Origin: Prevotella sp. UBA2746
GTDB lineage: Bacteria > Bacteroidota > Bacteroidia > Bacteroidales > Bacteroidaceae
Reading direction: 5' to 3'
Assembly: GCA_002353555.1 (NCBI GenBank)
Contig: DEJO01000016.1
Location: 22,069 to 42,271, forward strand
DNA: 20,203 nt
This document shows, piece by piece, positions 8,012 through 15,455 of the stretch (position 1 is its first letter; each line of letters begins with the position of its first letter). Below the pieces are notes generated by a model. It made no database searches, was not told the origin of the DNA, and was given only the letters and a program-made list of their open reading frames with translations. Made by a program: the position numbers and the translations under genes.

Positions 8012-9052
8012 ATGAAACGAGAGTTGATATGGTCTTTATCGCTGCGGCACCGCCTTGCGGCGCTGCTGTTAGGTGCGGCGCTGGTACCGGGGTCAGCGGG
8101 CGTTGCCGTAGCGCAGTCGTCGTTGCGGGTGGTGGAGTGGAACGTGGAGAACCTGTTCGACTGTGAGCACGACTCACTGAAGGACGACTACGCGCTGTTG
8201 CCGGAGGGCGCTCACCACTGGACGCGGACGAGATACTGGCGCAAGCTGAACCGCGTGGGACAGACGCTGATAGCCTGTGGAGGGGAGGACGGAGCGGAGG
8301 GGGAGCGCGGGCGCTGGCGGCTGCCCGACCTGGTGGGGCTCTGCGAGGTGGAGAACGACACGGTGATGCGCGACCTGACGAAGCGTTCGTTGTTGAGGAA
8401 GGCACGTTATGAATATGTGATGACCTCTTCGCCCGACGTTCGCGGCATAGACGTGGCGCTGCTGTATTCGCCCTTTACGTTCCGGCTGGTCAGCAGCTAC
8501 GCCATACGGGTGGCACCGCTGAGGGACATGAGGCCGACGCGCGACATCCTGTATGCCTGCGGTGAGGTGCTGTCGGGCGACACGCTGCACGTCTTCGTGG
8601 TGCATGCGCCCAGCAGGTCGGGCGGCGAGGGTGCCACGCGTGCCAACAGGCTGCGGGTGGCCGACCGGCTGGTGCAGTCGATAGACTCTGTCCGCCAGGC
8701 GTCGCCGGGGGCGAAGGTGCTGGTGATGGGTGACTTCAACGACTATGCTGGCGACGCGTCGCTGAAGCTGATCTGCGGTCACGGGATGACGAACGTGTCG
8801 GAGGGGGCACGCGGGCGCAACGGCGCAAGGGGCACCTACCGCTGGCAGGGCGAGTGGGGCAGCCTCGACCAGATGCTCGTCAGCAACAATATGGGCTCCC
8901 GCGTCCGCTGGTGCCGCATCTTCGACGCGCCGTTCCTGTTGGAGGAGGATACGAAGTACGGCGGAGTGAAGCCCCGCCGCAATTATCTTGGTCCGCGCTA
9001 CCTGAACGGTTTCTCCGACCACCTGCCGTTGGTGTCAGAGATTGCTTTCTGA
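8012..9052 (+). CDS. Secreted endonuclease/exonuclease/phosphatase-fold hydrolase
   Basis: From the ATG at 8012 the protein has 346 residues. This start is preferred over the in-frame ATG at 7991 because the promoter sits directly before 7991, because GGGGG at 8001-8005 gives ribosome-binding sequence, and because it leads straight into a signal peptide (about 1-35, ending VAVAQ). The fold is clear from its metal and catalytic motifs: EWNVENLFD (Asn44, Glu46), GLCEVEN (Glu112, Glu114), VVHAPSR, GDFNDY (Asp241, Asn243) and SDHLP (Asp336, His337). Substrate could be nucleic acid, a phospholipid head group or another phosphodiester, and cannot be chosen from sequence. The codons are strikingly rich in G on the coding strand (CTG, GTG, GGG). 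Its last 18 bases overlap the end of the convergent minus-strand gene. Confidence 0.88.
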   Translation: MKRELIWSLSLRHRLAALLLGAALVPGSAGVAVAQSSLRVVEWNVENLFDCEHDSLKDDYALLPEGAHHWTRTRYWRKLNRVGQTLIACGGEDGAEGERGRWRLPDLVGLCEVENDTVMRDLTKRSLLRKARYEYVMTSSPDVRGIDVALLYSPFTFRLVSSYAIRVAPLRDMRPTRDILYACGEVLSGDTLHVFVVHAPSRSGGEGATRANRLRVADRLVQSIDSVRQASPGAKVLVMGDFNDYAGDASLKLICGHGMTNVSEGARGRNGARGTYRWQGEWGSLDQMLVSNNMGSRVRWCRIFDAPFLLEEDTKYGGVKPRRNYLGPRYLNGFSDHLPLVSEIAF

Positions 9053-9841
9053 TGAGGGGTCGGGGGTGTCCGGACGGCCCGACCTGCCTGGCTCGTCCGT
9101 GCCGTCCGGCTGTCCTCCCATGATGTCGTTGAAGATGTCGCCCAGTGCCTCGTCGATGGGGTCCAGGACGTTCTTGCGTATCTGTTGCCTGACGGCATCC
9201 TCAGCTTCCTGCCTGATGTTCCTGTAGTATTTCTCGGCAGCCTTCGTCAGGTCTTCCTTGTTGATGGTGAAGACATGGCCGAGGATGCCCGCCGAGACGA
9301 CATGATCCTTGCCGTCGTAGTGTATTTTCCCTATCGAGCAGACGAAGTAGTTGTCGACGGTCAGCATCTTGTCGATGGCGGTCTCTGCCACGTTGCCCAC
9401 GAGCAGGTCGCCGACGACCCGTATGCCGTGGGTCAGCAGGTCGTCGCCGGCAGAGCCGCTTGCCGACATGTCGTTGAGGGTTTCCGTCATGACGTTTGTC
9501 ACCACCTCCTTGTGGCGCCGGCTGTCGGGACAGGTGAAGACCATAGCCGCCACCACGACGGCGACCAGCAGCAAGGTCAGCAGGCAGCCCAGGCGGCTCT
9601 TTTTCTTCTTGACAGGAACGGGTGGAACGGGTGGGACAGCCACCGGCTGCCGTGGCTCTTCCTCTTCCTCCTCCTGTATAGGTATTCCCGTAGGTATTTC
9701 GTCTATCTGCCATGCTGCCTGCCAACGTTCGTTGCCGTCGTCAGCCATGACCAGCGTCTCGTCGGTGACGCCTCTCGCGCGGAGCTCCTCTACGCTGTAG
9801 GGACCTCTCTTCTCGTTGTTGATGCTCACGTAATACTCCAT
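9035..9841 (-). CDS. GYF_2 (DUF4339) domain membrane protein
   Basis: The chosen start at 9841 gives a 268-residue protein that opens directly with the GYF_2 domain (EYYVSINNEKRGPYSVEELR, then W in NERWQAAW). A start farther upstream at 9910 would add 23 residues with no domain match. After the domain come an acidic run, a proline-rich linker (VPPVPPVPV), a KKKK cluster and one membrane helix (LGCLLTLLLVAVVVAAMVF, about residues 90-108). The C-terminal half has an SIGKI...GHVFT stretch that resembles DUF4359 and then a charged helical tail. GYF_2 domains bind proline-rich peptides, and here such a peptide lies in the same chain. The positive-inside rule puts the GYF domain in the cytoplasm and the C-terminal domain outside. 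Function unknown. It is convergent with the hydrolase gene and divergent from ffh. Confidence 0.8.
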   Translation of the reverse strand: MEYYVSINNEKRGPYSVEELRARGVTDETLVMADDGNERWQAAWQIDEIPTGIPIQEEEEEEPRQPVAVPPVPPVPVKKKKSRLGCLLTLLLVAVVVAAMVFTCPDSRRHKEVVTNVMTETLNDMSASGSAGDDLLTHGIRVVGDLLVGNVAETAIDKMLTVDNYFVCSIGKIHYDGKDHVVSAGILGHVFTINKEDLTKAAEKYYRNIRQEAEDAVRQQIRKNVLDPIDEALGDIFNDIMGGQPDGTDEPGRSGRPDTPDPSSESNL

Positions 9842-9976
9842 GTTCAGTACATTTTTTAGGTTGCGAAATGAGTCATTTTGCAGCATAAGTCGAACGACTA
9901 AGCGCATCATTTTGACTGTAACCTATACAAATAGTTTAATGATAAAAACCCTTGCCTTCGGAAAATTCCAAATAAA

Positions 9977-10008
9977 TTTGGCTTTTCGCTCATTTCTCCG
10001 TACCTTTG
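9977..10008 (+). promoter_or_regulatory. Promoter of ffh
   Basis: TTTG at 9977-9980 is followed after exactly 20 bases by TACCTTTG at 10001-10008, a full consensus match. The expected transcript start near 10015 leaves about 20 bases of leader containing TAAGG before the ATG at 10035. No matching promoter was seen for the divergent minus-strand gene in the 193-base gap. Confidence 0.85.
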
Positions 10009-10034
10009 GCGCCGCAATCAGAATTTAAGGTAAA

Positions 10035-11372
10035 ATGTTTGAAAATCTTAGTGACAGATTAGAGCGCTCGTTTAAGATACTCAAGGGCGAAGGTAAGATA
10101 ACCGAAATCAATGTGGCGGAGACGCTGAAGGATGTCCGCAGGGCATTGCTGGATGCCGACGTCAACTATAAGGTTGCCAAGACCTTCACGGACACGGTGA
10201 AGCAGAAGGCGATGGGCATGAACGTGCTCACTGCCATCAAGCCGGGACAGCTGATGGTGAAGCTGGTTCACGACGAGCTGGCTGAGCTGATGGGCGGCGA
10301 CGCTGTCGGCATGAAGCTGGAAGGCAAGCCTGCCGTCATCCTGATGGCGGGCCTGCAGGGTTCGGGAAAGACCACGTTCAGCGGCAAGCTTGCCAACATG
10401 CTGAAGAAGAAGCAGAACAAGAAGCCGCTGCTGGTGGCATGTGACGTCTATCGTCCGGCAGCCATCCAGCAGTTGCATGTCGTCGGCGAACAGATTGGCG
10501 TACCGGTTTATTCCGAGCCCGACAGCAAGGACGTGAACGAGATTGCCGACCACGCCCTGGCTGAGGCAAAGGCAAAGGGATATAACGTCGTCATCATCGA
10601 CACCGCCGGCCGACTGGCTGTCGACGAGGAGATGATGGACGAGATAGAGCGCCTGAAGAACCATGTGCAGCCCGACGAGACGTTGTTTGTCGTCGACTCG
10701 ATGACGGGTCAGGATGCCGTGAACACAGCCAAGGAGTTCAACGACAGGCTGGACTTCGACGGCGTGGTACTAACGAAGCTCGACGGTGACACCCGCGGCG
10801 GTGCTGCGCTGAGCATCCGTACCGTCGTCACCAAGCCCATCAAGTTTATCGGTACAGGGGAGAAGATGGAAGCCATCGACGTGTTCCATCCCTCGCGCAT
10901 GGCTGACAGAATACTGGGAATGGGTGACGTCGTTTCGCTCGTGGAGCGTGCCCAGGAGCAGTTCGACGAGGAAGAGGCCCGCCGCCTGGAGAAGAAGATT
11001 CGCAAGAATCAGTTTGACTTCAACGACTTCATGAACCAGATTCAGCAGATCAAGAAGATGGGCAACCTGAAAGACCTGGCATCGATGATACCGGGCGTGG
11101 GCAAGGCCATCCGCGACATGGACATAGACGACAATGCCTTTAAGAACATCGAGGCCATCATCCAGAGCATGACACCCAAGGAGCGGTCGCACCCCGAACT
11201 GCTGAACACCAGCCGCCGCCAGCGCATCGCCAAAGGGTCGGGTACTAATATACAAGAGGTGAACCGGCTCATCAAGCAGTTCGACCAGACCCGCAAGATG
11301 ATGAAGATGGTCACCGGCGGAGGTATGAAAGGAATGATGGGGATGATGAAGGGAATGCCAAAGATGAATTGA
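10035..11372 (+). CDS. ffh: Signal recognition particle protein Ffh (SRP54)
   Basis: This 445-residue protein is a full-length Ffh. The N domain (about 1-85) is followed by the SRP GTPase: GLQGSGKTT (106-114, P-loop with Lys112), the insertion-box region with DVYRPAA, DTAGRL (189-194) and TKLDGDTRGGA (from 247). The methionine-rich M domain (about 300-445) holds the RNA-binding segment with SRRQRIAKGSGT and ends in GMKGMMGMMKGMPKMN. The protein binds SRP RNA and nascent signal sequences and docks on FtsY to bring them to SecYEG. folD starts 13 bases after the stop codon, so the two probably share a transcript. Nothing is missing from the known motifs. Confidence 0.98.
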   Translation: MFENLSDRLERSFKILKGEGKITEINVAETLKDVRRALLDADVNYKVAKTFTDTVKQKAMGMNVLTAIKPGQLMVKLVHDELAELMGGDAVGMKLEGKPAVILMAGLQGSGKTTFSGKLANMLKKKQNKKPLLVACDVYRPAAIQQLHVVGEQIGVPVYSEPDSKDVNEIADHALAEAKAKGYNVVIIDTAGRLAVDEEMMDEIERLKNHVQPDETLFVVDSMTGQDAVNTAKEFNDRLDFDGVVLTKLDGDTRGGAALSIRTVVTKPIKFIGTGEKMEAIDVFHPSRMADRILGMGDVVSLVERAQEQFDEEEARRLEKKIRKNQFDFNDFMNQIQQIKKMGNLKDLASMIPGVGKAIRDMDIDDNAFKNIEAIIQSMTPKERSHPELLNTSRRQRIAKGSGTNIQEVNRLIKQFDQTRKMMKMVTGGGMKGMMGMMKGMPKMN

Positions 11373-11385
11373 AATCATATCAGAC

Positions 11386-12252
11386 ATGAAACTTATCGAC
11401 GGAAAGGCTACGGCGACAGCTATCAAGGCTGAGATTGCCGAAGAAGTGAAAAAGATGGTTGCCGGTGGCGGCAAGCAGCCCCATCTGGCTGCCGTCCTCG
11501 TAGGGCACGACGGCGGCTCGGAGACGTATGTCAAGAACAAGGTCATCGCCTGTGAGCAGTGTGGATTCAAATCCACGCTCATTCGCTATGAGGCGGATGT
11601 TACGGAAGAAGAACTGCTGGCTTGTGTAGACAGGCTGAACAAGGACGACGATGTAGACGGGTTTATCGTCCAGCTGCCCTTGCCCAAGCATATCGACGAG
11701 CAGAAGATTACCGAGGCAATAGACTACCGGAAGGATGTCGACGGGTTCCATCCCGTGAATGTAGGCCGCATGGCTATCGGCTTGCCCTGTTTTATCTCGG
11801 CAACACCGTTGGGCATCCTGACGCTCCTGAAACATTATCACATCGAGACCAGCGGAAAGAACTGCGTCATCCTTGGCCGCTCTAACATTGTCGGCAAGCC
11901 GATGGCACAGCTGATGATGCAGAAGCAGTATGGCGATGCAACGGTGACGGTGTGCCACAGCCGGTCGAAGGACCTGAAGGAGAAGTGCCGGGAAGCCGAC
12001 ATCATCATCGCTGCCATCGGTCGCCCGGACTTTGTGACGGCTGACATGGTGAAGGAGGGTGCCGTCGTCATCGATGTGGGTACGACACGGGTCCCGGATG
12101 CCACACGCAAGAGTGGCTTCCGTCTCAATGGTGACGTGAAGTTCGACGAGGTAGCACCCAAGTGCAGCTACATCACGCCTGTGCCGGGTGGTGTCGGTCC
12201 GATGACCATCTGTTCGCTGATGATGAACACGCTGAAGGCAGGAAAGAGATAA
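11386..12252 (+). CDS. folD: Methylenetetrahydrofolate dehydrogenase / cyclohydrolase FolD
   Basis: This 288-residue protein matches the usual FolD length. The enzyme interconverts 5,10-methylene-, 5,10-methenyl- and 10-formyl-tetrahydrofolate with NADP in the cytosol. Diagnostic motifs are YVKNKVIACEQCGF, with Tyr48 and catalytic Lys52; GFIVQLPLP; KDVDGFHPVNVGR, with Asp119; the nucleotide-binding loop LGRSNIVGKPMAQLM; and PVPGGVGPMTICSLMMNT. It lies 13 bases downstream of ffh and shows no separate promoter. Its stop codon (12250-12252) overlaps the first unit of a heptamer repeat array. Confidence 0.98.
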   Translation: MKLIDGKATATAIKAEIAEEVKKMVAGGGKQPHLAAVLVGHDGGSETYVKNKVIACEQCGFKSTLIRYEADVTEEELLACVDRLNKDDDVDGFIVQLPLPKHIDEQKITEAIDYRKDVDGFHPVNVGRMAIGLPCFISATPLGILTLLKHYHIETSGKNCVILGRSNIVGKPMAQLMMQKQYGDATVTVCHSRSKDLKEKCREADIIIAAIGRPDFVTADMVKEGAVVIDVGTTRVPDATRKSGFRLNGDVKFDEVAPKCSYITPVPGGVGPMTICSLMMNTLKAGKR

Positions 12253-12292
12253 TTCATAATTCACAATTCATAATTCACAATTCACAATTAAC
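12251..12292. repeat. Array of six heptamers (AATTCAT/AATTCAC) after folD
   Basis: Six seven-base units follow without gaps: AATTCAT, AATTCAC, AATTCAT, AATTCAC, AATTCAC, AATTAAC. The folD stop codon TAA uses the first two bases of the array. The units share the AATNNNN phase with arrays at 13845-13872 and 18678-18719. Confidence 0.85.
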
Positions 12293-12296
12293 AACA

Positions 12297-12318
12297 CCCC
12301 CTTTAGGGGGCTGGGGGG
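12297..12318 (+). repeat. C-run/G-run hairpin before the small TPR gene
   Basis: CCCCC (12297-12301), a four-base loop TTTA, then GGGGG (12306-12310), followed by a second run GGGGGG (12313-12318). The C run can pair with either G run, so two mutually exclusive hairpins are possible. The second G run ends 7 bases before the ATG at 12326 and could serve as its ribosome-binding sequence. No long T tract follows, so a terminator is doubtful. Confidence 0.55.
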
Positions 12319-12325
12319 CTTTTCA

Positions 12326-12505
12326 ATGACGGCAGAGGAATGGTACAGACAAGGCAATGAGTATCGAAGGCAGAGCGACTGGCAACATGCCCTCGACTGC
12401 TATATGGAAGCCATTGCACTTGATCCGGACTCGCCGGCTGTAGAAGCAAAAAAGATGCTGGAAGACATTCTGAACTTCTATCATAAGGATGCGTATAATC
12501 CGTAA
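12326..12505 (+). CDS. Small tetratricopeptide-repeat protein (59 residues)
   Basis: The reading frame runs from ATG 12326 to TAA 12503-12505. It starts MTAEEWYRQGNEYRRQSDWQ and continues with HALDCYMEAIALDPDSP, which is one TPR unit (the W-x2-x-G-N-x8-A-x3-Y-x-A-I-x-L-x-P pattern), then a capping helix and the ending NFYHKDAYNP. It has no signal peptide or membrane segment and is probably a cytosolic adaptor. It stands 19 bases before the ferredoxin gene of the oxidoreductase operon. As I recall, similar tiny TPR genes precede this operon in other Bacteroidales, which suggests a role in assembly or activity of the complex, but this is inference. A homopolymeric GGGGGG lies just upstream of the start. 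Confidence 0.85.
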   Translation: MTAEEWYRQGNEYRRQSDWQHALDCYMEAIALDPDSPAVEAKKMLEDILNFYHKDAYNP

Positions 12506-12524
12506 AATATAAAGAAATAAGTAT

Positions 12525-12758
12525 ATGAGCAAGATGAAAGGTGCCATAGTGGTCAACACCGACCGCTGCAAGGGATGCCAGTTGTGCATCGTGGCGTGTC
12601 CACAGAAGGTGATAGCCTTGGCACAGAAAAAGGTTAACGTTCATGGTTATCCATACGTGGAGGCTGCCGATGCAGAGAAATGTGTAGGATGTGCATCGTG
12701 TGCTATTGTATGTCCCGACGGATGTATTACCGTTTATCGAAAAAAAGTGGAGGAATAG
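12525..12758 (+). CDS. 2x[4Fe-4S] ferredoxin subunit (KorD/VorD-type) of 2-oxoacid oxidoreductase
   Basis: This 77-residue ferredoxin has two complete cluster motifs: Cys15, 18, 21 and 25 in CKGCQLCIVACP, and Cys53, 56, 59 and 63 in CVGCASCAIVCP, with a further Cys67. It is the delta (electron-transfer) subunit of a four-part 2-oxoacid:ferredoxin oxidoreductase and passes electrons from the thiamine-diphosphate subunit toward ferredoxin. Its stop codon is followed three bases later by the alpha-subunit start, with a GGAGG site (12749-12753) inside its last codons serving the next gene. That strong Shine-Dalgarno sequence is uncommon in this phylum and points to tightly coupled expression. Confidence 0.93.
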   Translation: MSKMKGAIVVNTDRCKGCQLCIVACPQKVIALAQKKVNVHGYPYVEAADAEKCVGCASCAIVCPDGCITVYRKKVEE

Positions 12759-12761
12759 AAG

Positions 12762-13850
12762 ATGGCTGAACAAGAAGTTACATTGATGAAAGGCAATGAG
12801 GCGATAGCCTATGCTGCCATTAGGTGCGGTGCTGACGGATACTTCGGCTATCCGATTACGCCGCAGAGTGAGGTTCTGGAAACATTGGCGCTGCTCAAGC
12901 CGTGGGAGACAACGGGAATGGTAGTCTTGCAGGCTGAGAGCGAGGTCGCTGCCATCAACATGATTCATGGCGGTGCCGGTGCCGGCAAGCGCGTCCTGAC
13001 TTCTTCGTCAAGTCCCGGTGTGGCACTGATGCAGGAGGGTATTGCTTACATGGCAGGCTCGGAGATTCCCGGACTGATCGTCAACGTGCAGCGCGGCGGT
13101 CCCGGACTGGGTACCATCCAGCCTTCGCAGAGCGACTATTTTCAGGCAACACGAGGGGGTGGCAACGGCGACTACAACGTCATCGTGTTGGCTCCAAACT
13201 CCGTTCAGGAGATGGCAGACTTCGTAGACCTGGCTTTTGAACTGGCTTTCAGATACCGTAACCCGGCGATGATTCTGAGTGACGGCGTCATCGGGCAGAT
13301 GATGGAGAAGGTCGTGCTGCCGCCGCAAAAGCCCCGTCGCACGGAAGAGGAAATCCGTAAGCAGTGTCCGTGGGCTACCATAGGCAGGACGAAAGACCGT
13401 CAACCCAACATCATGACCTCACTGGAGCTGAAGCCGGAGGTAATGGAAGCCCGCAACATCCACCTGCAAGAGAAGTATGCAGAGATAAAGGCGAAGGAGG
13501 TGCGCTTCGAGATGCAGCAGATGGACGATGCAGACTATGTGATTGTGGCGTTCGGAAGTGCAGCCCGTATTGCAGAGAAAGCGATTGAGATAGCACGTGA
13601 AGAGGGCATCAAGGTGGGACTGTTCCGACCGATAACGCTCTGGCCGTTCCCGGAGAAGCAGATTGCGGAGCTGGCAAAGGGAAAGAAGGGCATTCTTGTG
13701 GCTGAAATCAATGCCGGACAGATGGTAGAAGACGTTCGGCTGGCTGTGAATGGCTCTATTCAGGTGGAACACTTCGGTCGTCTCGGCGGCATCGTTCCTG
13801 ATCCGGAAGAGATTGTTAACGCTTTGAAAACAAAGCTAATGGGTAATTGA
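12762..13850 (+). CDS. vorB: 2-oxoacid:ferredoxin oxidoreductase alpha subunit (VorB/KorA-type)
   Basis: The 362-residue protein is the pyrimidine-binding/domain II subunit of the pyruvate:ferredoxin oxidoreductase superfamily. It shows KGNEAIAYAAIRCGADGYFGYPITPQSE (residues 10-37, given here as the family's opening motif), HGGAGAGKRVLTSSSSPG, and a transketolase-C-like C-terminal domain with GLFRPITLWPFPE. The enzyme turns a 2-oxoacid, CoA and oxidised ferredoxin into acyl-CoA, CO2 and reduced ferredoxin, and works reversibly in anaerobes. Close Bacteroidetes proteins are named VorB (branched-chain substrate), while 2-oxoglutarate (KorA) is an alternative that sequence alone cannot exclude. 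The stop codon lies inside a heptamer array shared with the start of the beta-subunit gene. Confidence 0.93.
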   Translation: MAEQEVTLMKGNEAIAYAAIRCGADGYFGYPITPQSEVLETLALLKPWETTGMVVLQAESEVAAINMIHGGAGAGKRVLTSSSSPGVALMQEGIAYMAGSEIPGLIVNVQRGGPGLGTIQPSQSDYFQATRGGGNGDYNVIVLAPNSVQEMADFVDLAFELAFRYRNPAMILSDGVIGQMMEKVVLPPQKPRRTEEEIRKQCPWATIGRTKDRQPNIMTSLELKPEVMEARNIHLQEKYAEIKAKEVRFEMQQMDDADYVIVAFGSAARIAEKAIEIAREEGIKVGLFRPITLWPFPEKQIAELAKGKKGILVAEINAGQMVEDVRLAVNGSIQVEHFGRLGGIVPDPEEIVNALKTKLMGN

Positions 13851-13872
13851 AAATGGATAATTGACAATGGAA
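13845..13872. repeat. Heptamer array spanning the alpha/beta subunit junction
   Basis: Consecutive seven-base units AATTGAA, AATGGAT, AATTGAC, AATGGAA are all in AATNNNN phase. The alpha-subunit stop TGA (13848-13850) lies in the first unit and the preferred ATG of the beta subunit (13867-13869) in the fourth. Confidence 0.75.
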
Positions 13873-14628
13873 AATAGTATAGTTAATCCAAATAACATCG
13901 TTTATAAGAAGCCGGCATTGATGAACGACACCCCCATGCACTATTGTCCGGGATGTTCGCATGGTGTCGTACACAAGCTTGTGGCTGAGGTGATAGAGGA
14001 AATGGGGATGGAAGAGAAGACCGTAGGCGTATGCCCGGTAGGATGTGCCGTCTTCGCCTATCGCTATTTAGACATCGACTGGCAGGAAGCAGCACACGGC
14101 CGTGCACCCGCTGTGGCTACGGCGGTGAAGCGACTGTGGCCCGACCGCCTTGTCTTCACCTACCAGGGTGACGGAGACTTGGCATGTATCGGTACGGCAG
14201 AGACTATCCATGCCTTGAACCGCGGCGAGAACTTCACCATCATCTTCATCAACAATGCCATCTACGGCATGACCGGTGGACAGATGGCTCCCACCACGCT
14301 GATGGGACAGAAGACGGCAACGTGTCCGTATGGACGTACGCCGGAGCTGCACGGCTATCCGCTGAAGATTACTGAGATTGCAGCTCGGTTGGAAGGTACC
14401 TGCTACGTCACCAGGCAGAGCGTGGAGAGCGTCGGGGCTATACGCAAGGCAAAGAAAGCTATCCGTAAGGCTTTTGAGGCTTCAATGGCGGGCAAGGGTT
14501 CCTCTCTGGTGGAGATTGTCTCTACCTGCAACAGCGGTTGGAAACTGTCACCGGTGAAAGCCAATGAGTGGATGAAAGAGAACATGTTCAACTACTACGA
14601 AAAAGGAGACTTAAAAGATACGTTATGA
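13867..14628 (+). CDS. 2-oxoacid:ferredoxin oxidoreductase beta subunit (KorB/VorA-type, ThDP-binding)
   Basis: From ATG 13867 the protein has 253 residues; an in-frame TTG at 13861 would add two residues and is less likely. It carries the thiamine-diphosphate signature: GDGD at 101-104 with NN at 129-130, then GMTGGQMAPT. Cysteines 27 and 30 (HYCPGCSHG) and 56 and 60 (VCPVGC) match the cluster-ligand positions of this subunit family. The AHGRAPAVATAVKR segment is also typical. It is the catalytic half of the complex, paired with the alpha subunit. Substrate preference (2-oxoglutarate or branched 2-oxoacids) is open. The last four bases overlap the gamma-subunit start (ATGA), an arrangement that favours translational coupling. 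Confidence 0.93.
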   Translation: MENSIVNPNNIVYKKPALMNDTPMHYCPGCSHGVVHKLVAEVIEEMGMEEKTVGVCPVGCAVFAYRYLDIDWQEAAHGRAPAVATAVKRLWPDRLVFTYQGDGDLACIGTAETIHALNRGENFTIIFINNAIYGMTGGQMAPTTLMGQKTATCPYGRTPELHGYPLKITEIAARLEGTCYVTRQSVESVGAIRKAKKAIRKAFEASMAGKGSSLVEIVSTCNSGWKLSPVKANEWMKENMFNYYEKGDLKDTL

Positions 14629-15170
14629 AAACAGAAATAATTATCAGCGGTTTCGGCGGTCAGGGTGTACTCTCTATGGGTAAGATTCTGGCGTATTCCG
14701 GTCTGATGGAGGACAAGGAAGTGACTTGGATGCCGGCATACGGACCGGAACAACGTGGAGGTACCGCCAATGTGACGGTCATCGTCAGCGATGAGCGTAT
14801 CTCTTCGCCCATCCTGAGCAAGTTTGATGTTGCCATTGTGCTGAACCAACCGTCGTTGGATAAGTTTGAACCCCAGTTGAAGCCGGGCGGCATACTCATC
14901 TATGACGGATACGGCATCATGAACCCACCTACCAGGAAGGATATTTCCGTCTACCGTATCGACGCTATGGACAAGGCGGCAGAGATGAAGAACGGGAAGG
15001 TGTTCAACATGATTGTATTGGGCGGATTGCTGAAAGTGTGTCCCGTGGTCAGCACCGAAGGTCTGAACAAGGCACTCTTCAAGTCGTTGCCAGAGCGTCA
15101 TCACGGCATGATTCCCTTGAACATGCAGGCGGTGGAAGAGGGCATGAAGCTCATCCGTCCTGTAGAATAG
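14625..15170 (+). CDS. 2-oxoacid:ferredoxin oxidoreductase gamma subunit (KorC/VorC-type)
   Basis: Starting at ATG 14625 the protein has 181 residues, normal for the gamma subunit. An upstream in-frame ATG at 14568 was rejected because it lies within the beta-subunit gene and adds residues with no family match, whereas MKTEIIISGFGGQGVLSMGK begins exactly at the conserved GFGGQG loop. Further family motifs are the segment with MPAYGPEQRGGTANVTVIVS, and LNQPSLDKFEP. The subunit helps bind CoA in the assembled complex. It overlaps the beta gene by four bases; an AGGAG sequence lies at 14604-14608. A 31-bp repeat begins at the base directly after its stop codon. It is the last gene of the operon, as the next gene has its own promoter. 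Confidence 0.93.
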   Translation: MKTEIIISGFGGQGVLSMGKILAYSGLMEDKEVTWMPAYGPEQRGGTANVTVIVSDERISSPILSKFDVAIVLNQPSLDKFEPQLKPGGILIYDGYGIMNPPTRKDISVYRIDAMDKAAEMKNGKVFNMIVLGGLLKVCPVVSTEGLNKALFKSLPERHHGMIPLNMQAVEEGMKLIRPVE

Positions 15171-15244
15171 CCTATATATATAATAAGGTGTAACGGGAAA
15201 TAGAGGTGAAAACCCTATATATATAATAAGGTGTAACGGGAAAT
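15171..15244. repeat. Two identical 31-bp direct repeats, 43-bp period
   Basis: The sequence beginning CCTATATATA and ending GGTGTAACGGGAAAT occurs at 15171-15201 and again, with no mismatch, at 15214-15244. The 12 bases between them include GAGGTGAAAAC. The first copy starts at the base after the gamma-subunit stop codon. Origin is unknown: a dispersed intergenic repeat, duplicated locally, is the likeliest reading. The remaining 15245-15364 holds no gene that I can support. Confidence 0.9.
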
Positions 15245-15364
15245 GGAAACAATATCCTGTCAAAAGTAAAGAAGTAAGAAATGGCAGAAACAGATCAAAA
15301 AAGCCCGTCTTTAAAGCATTTTTCACAGGTTAAAGCCTATTTGATGCACTTTTTTGCAAAATAA

Positions 15365-15396
15365 TTTGGTGGATAAATAAATTTTTCATTACTTTG
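15365..15396 (+). promoter_or_regulatory. Promoter of the OmpA-family gene
   Basis: TTTG at 15365-15368, a 20-base gap, then TTACTTTG at 15389-15396. The -7 box deviates from TAnnTTTG only at the second base. The start of transcription should fall near 15403, giving a leader of about 50 bases that is almost entirely A and T up to the ATG at 15456, a pattern common for strongly expressed Bacteroidetes genes. Confidence 0.7.
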
Positions 15397-15455
15397 CACC
15401 CAAAATGAAGAGATAATAATTCTTTTTAATAATAATTAATTTAATTCAGAGAGAA

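Noticed and set aside
9070..9109. 9-bp inverted repeat (CCGGACGGC / GCCGTCCGG) near the convergent gene ends
   Set aside because: No T tract on either strand, a 22-base loop, and position inside the coding end of the GYF_2 gene; likely a product of repeated Pro-Asp-Gly-type codons.
15171..15244. CRISPR-like array
   Set aside because: Only two repeats with a 12-base spacer and no cas genes; AT-rich intergenic duplication is a better reading. The heptamer and 22-bp repeats are also too short for CRISPR.
15318..15357. Possible weak terminator after the gamma-subunit gene (GCAT...ATGC followed by a T run)
   Set aside because: The stem is only a few base pairs with large internal loops; not strong enough to annotate as a terminator.
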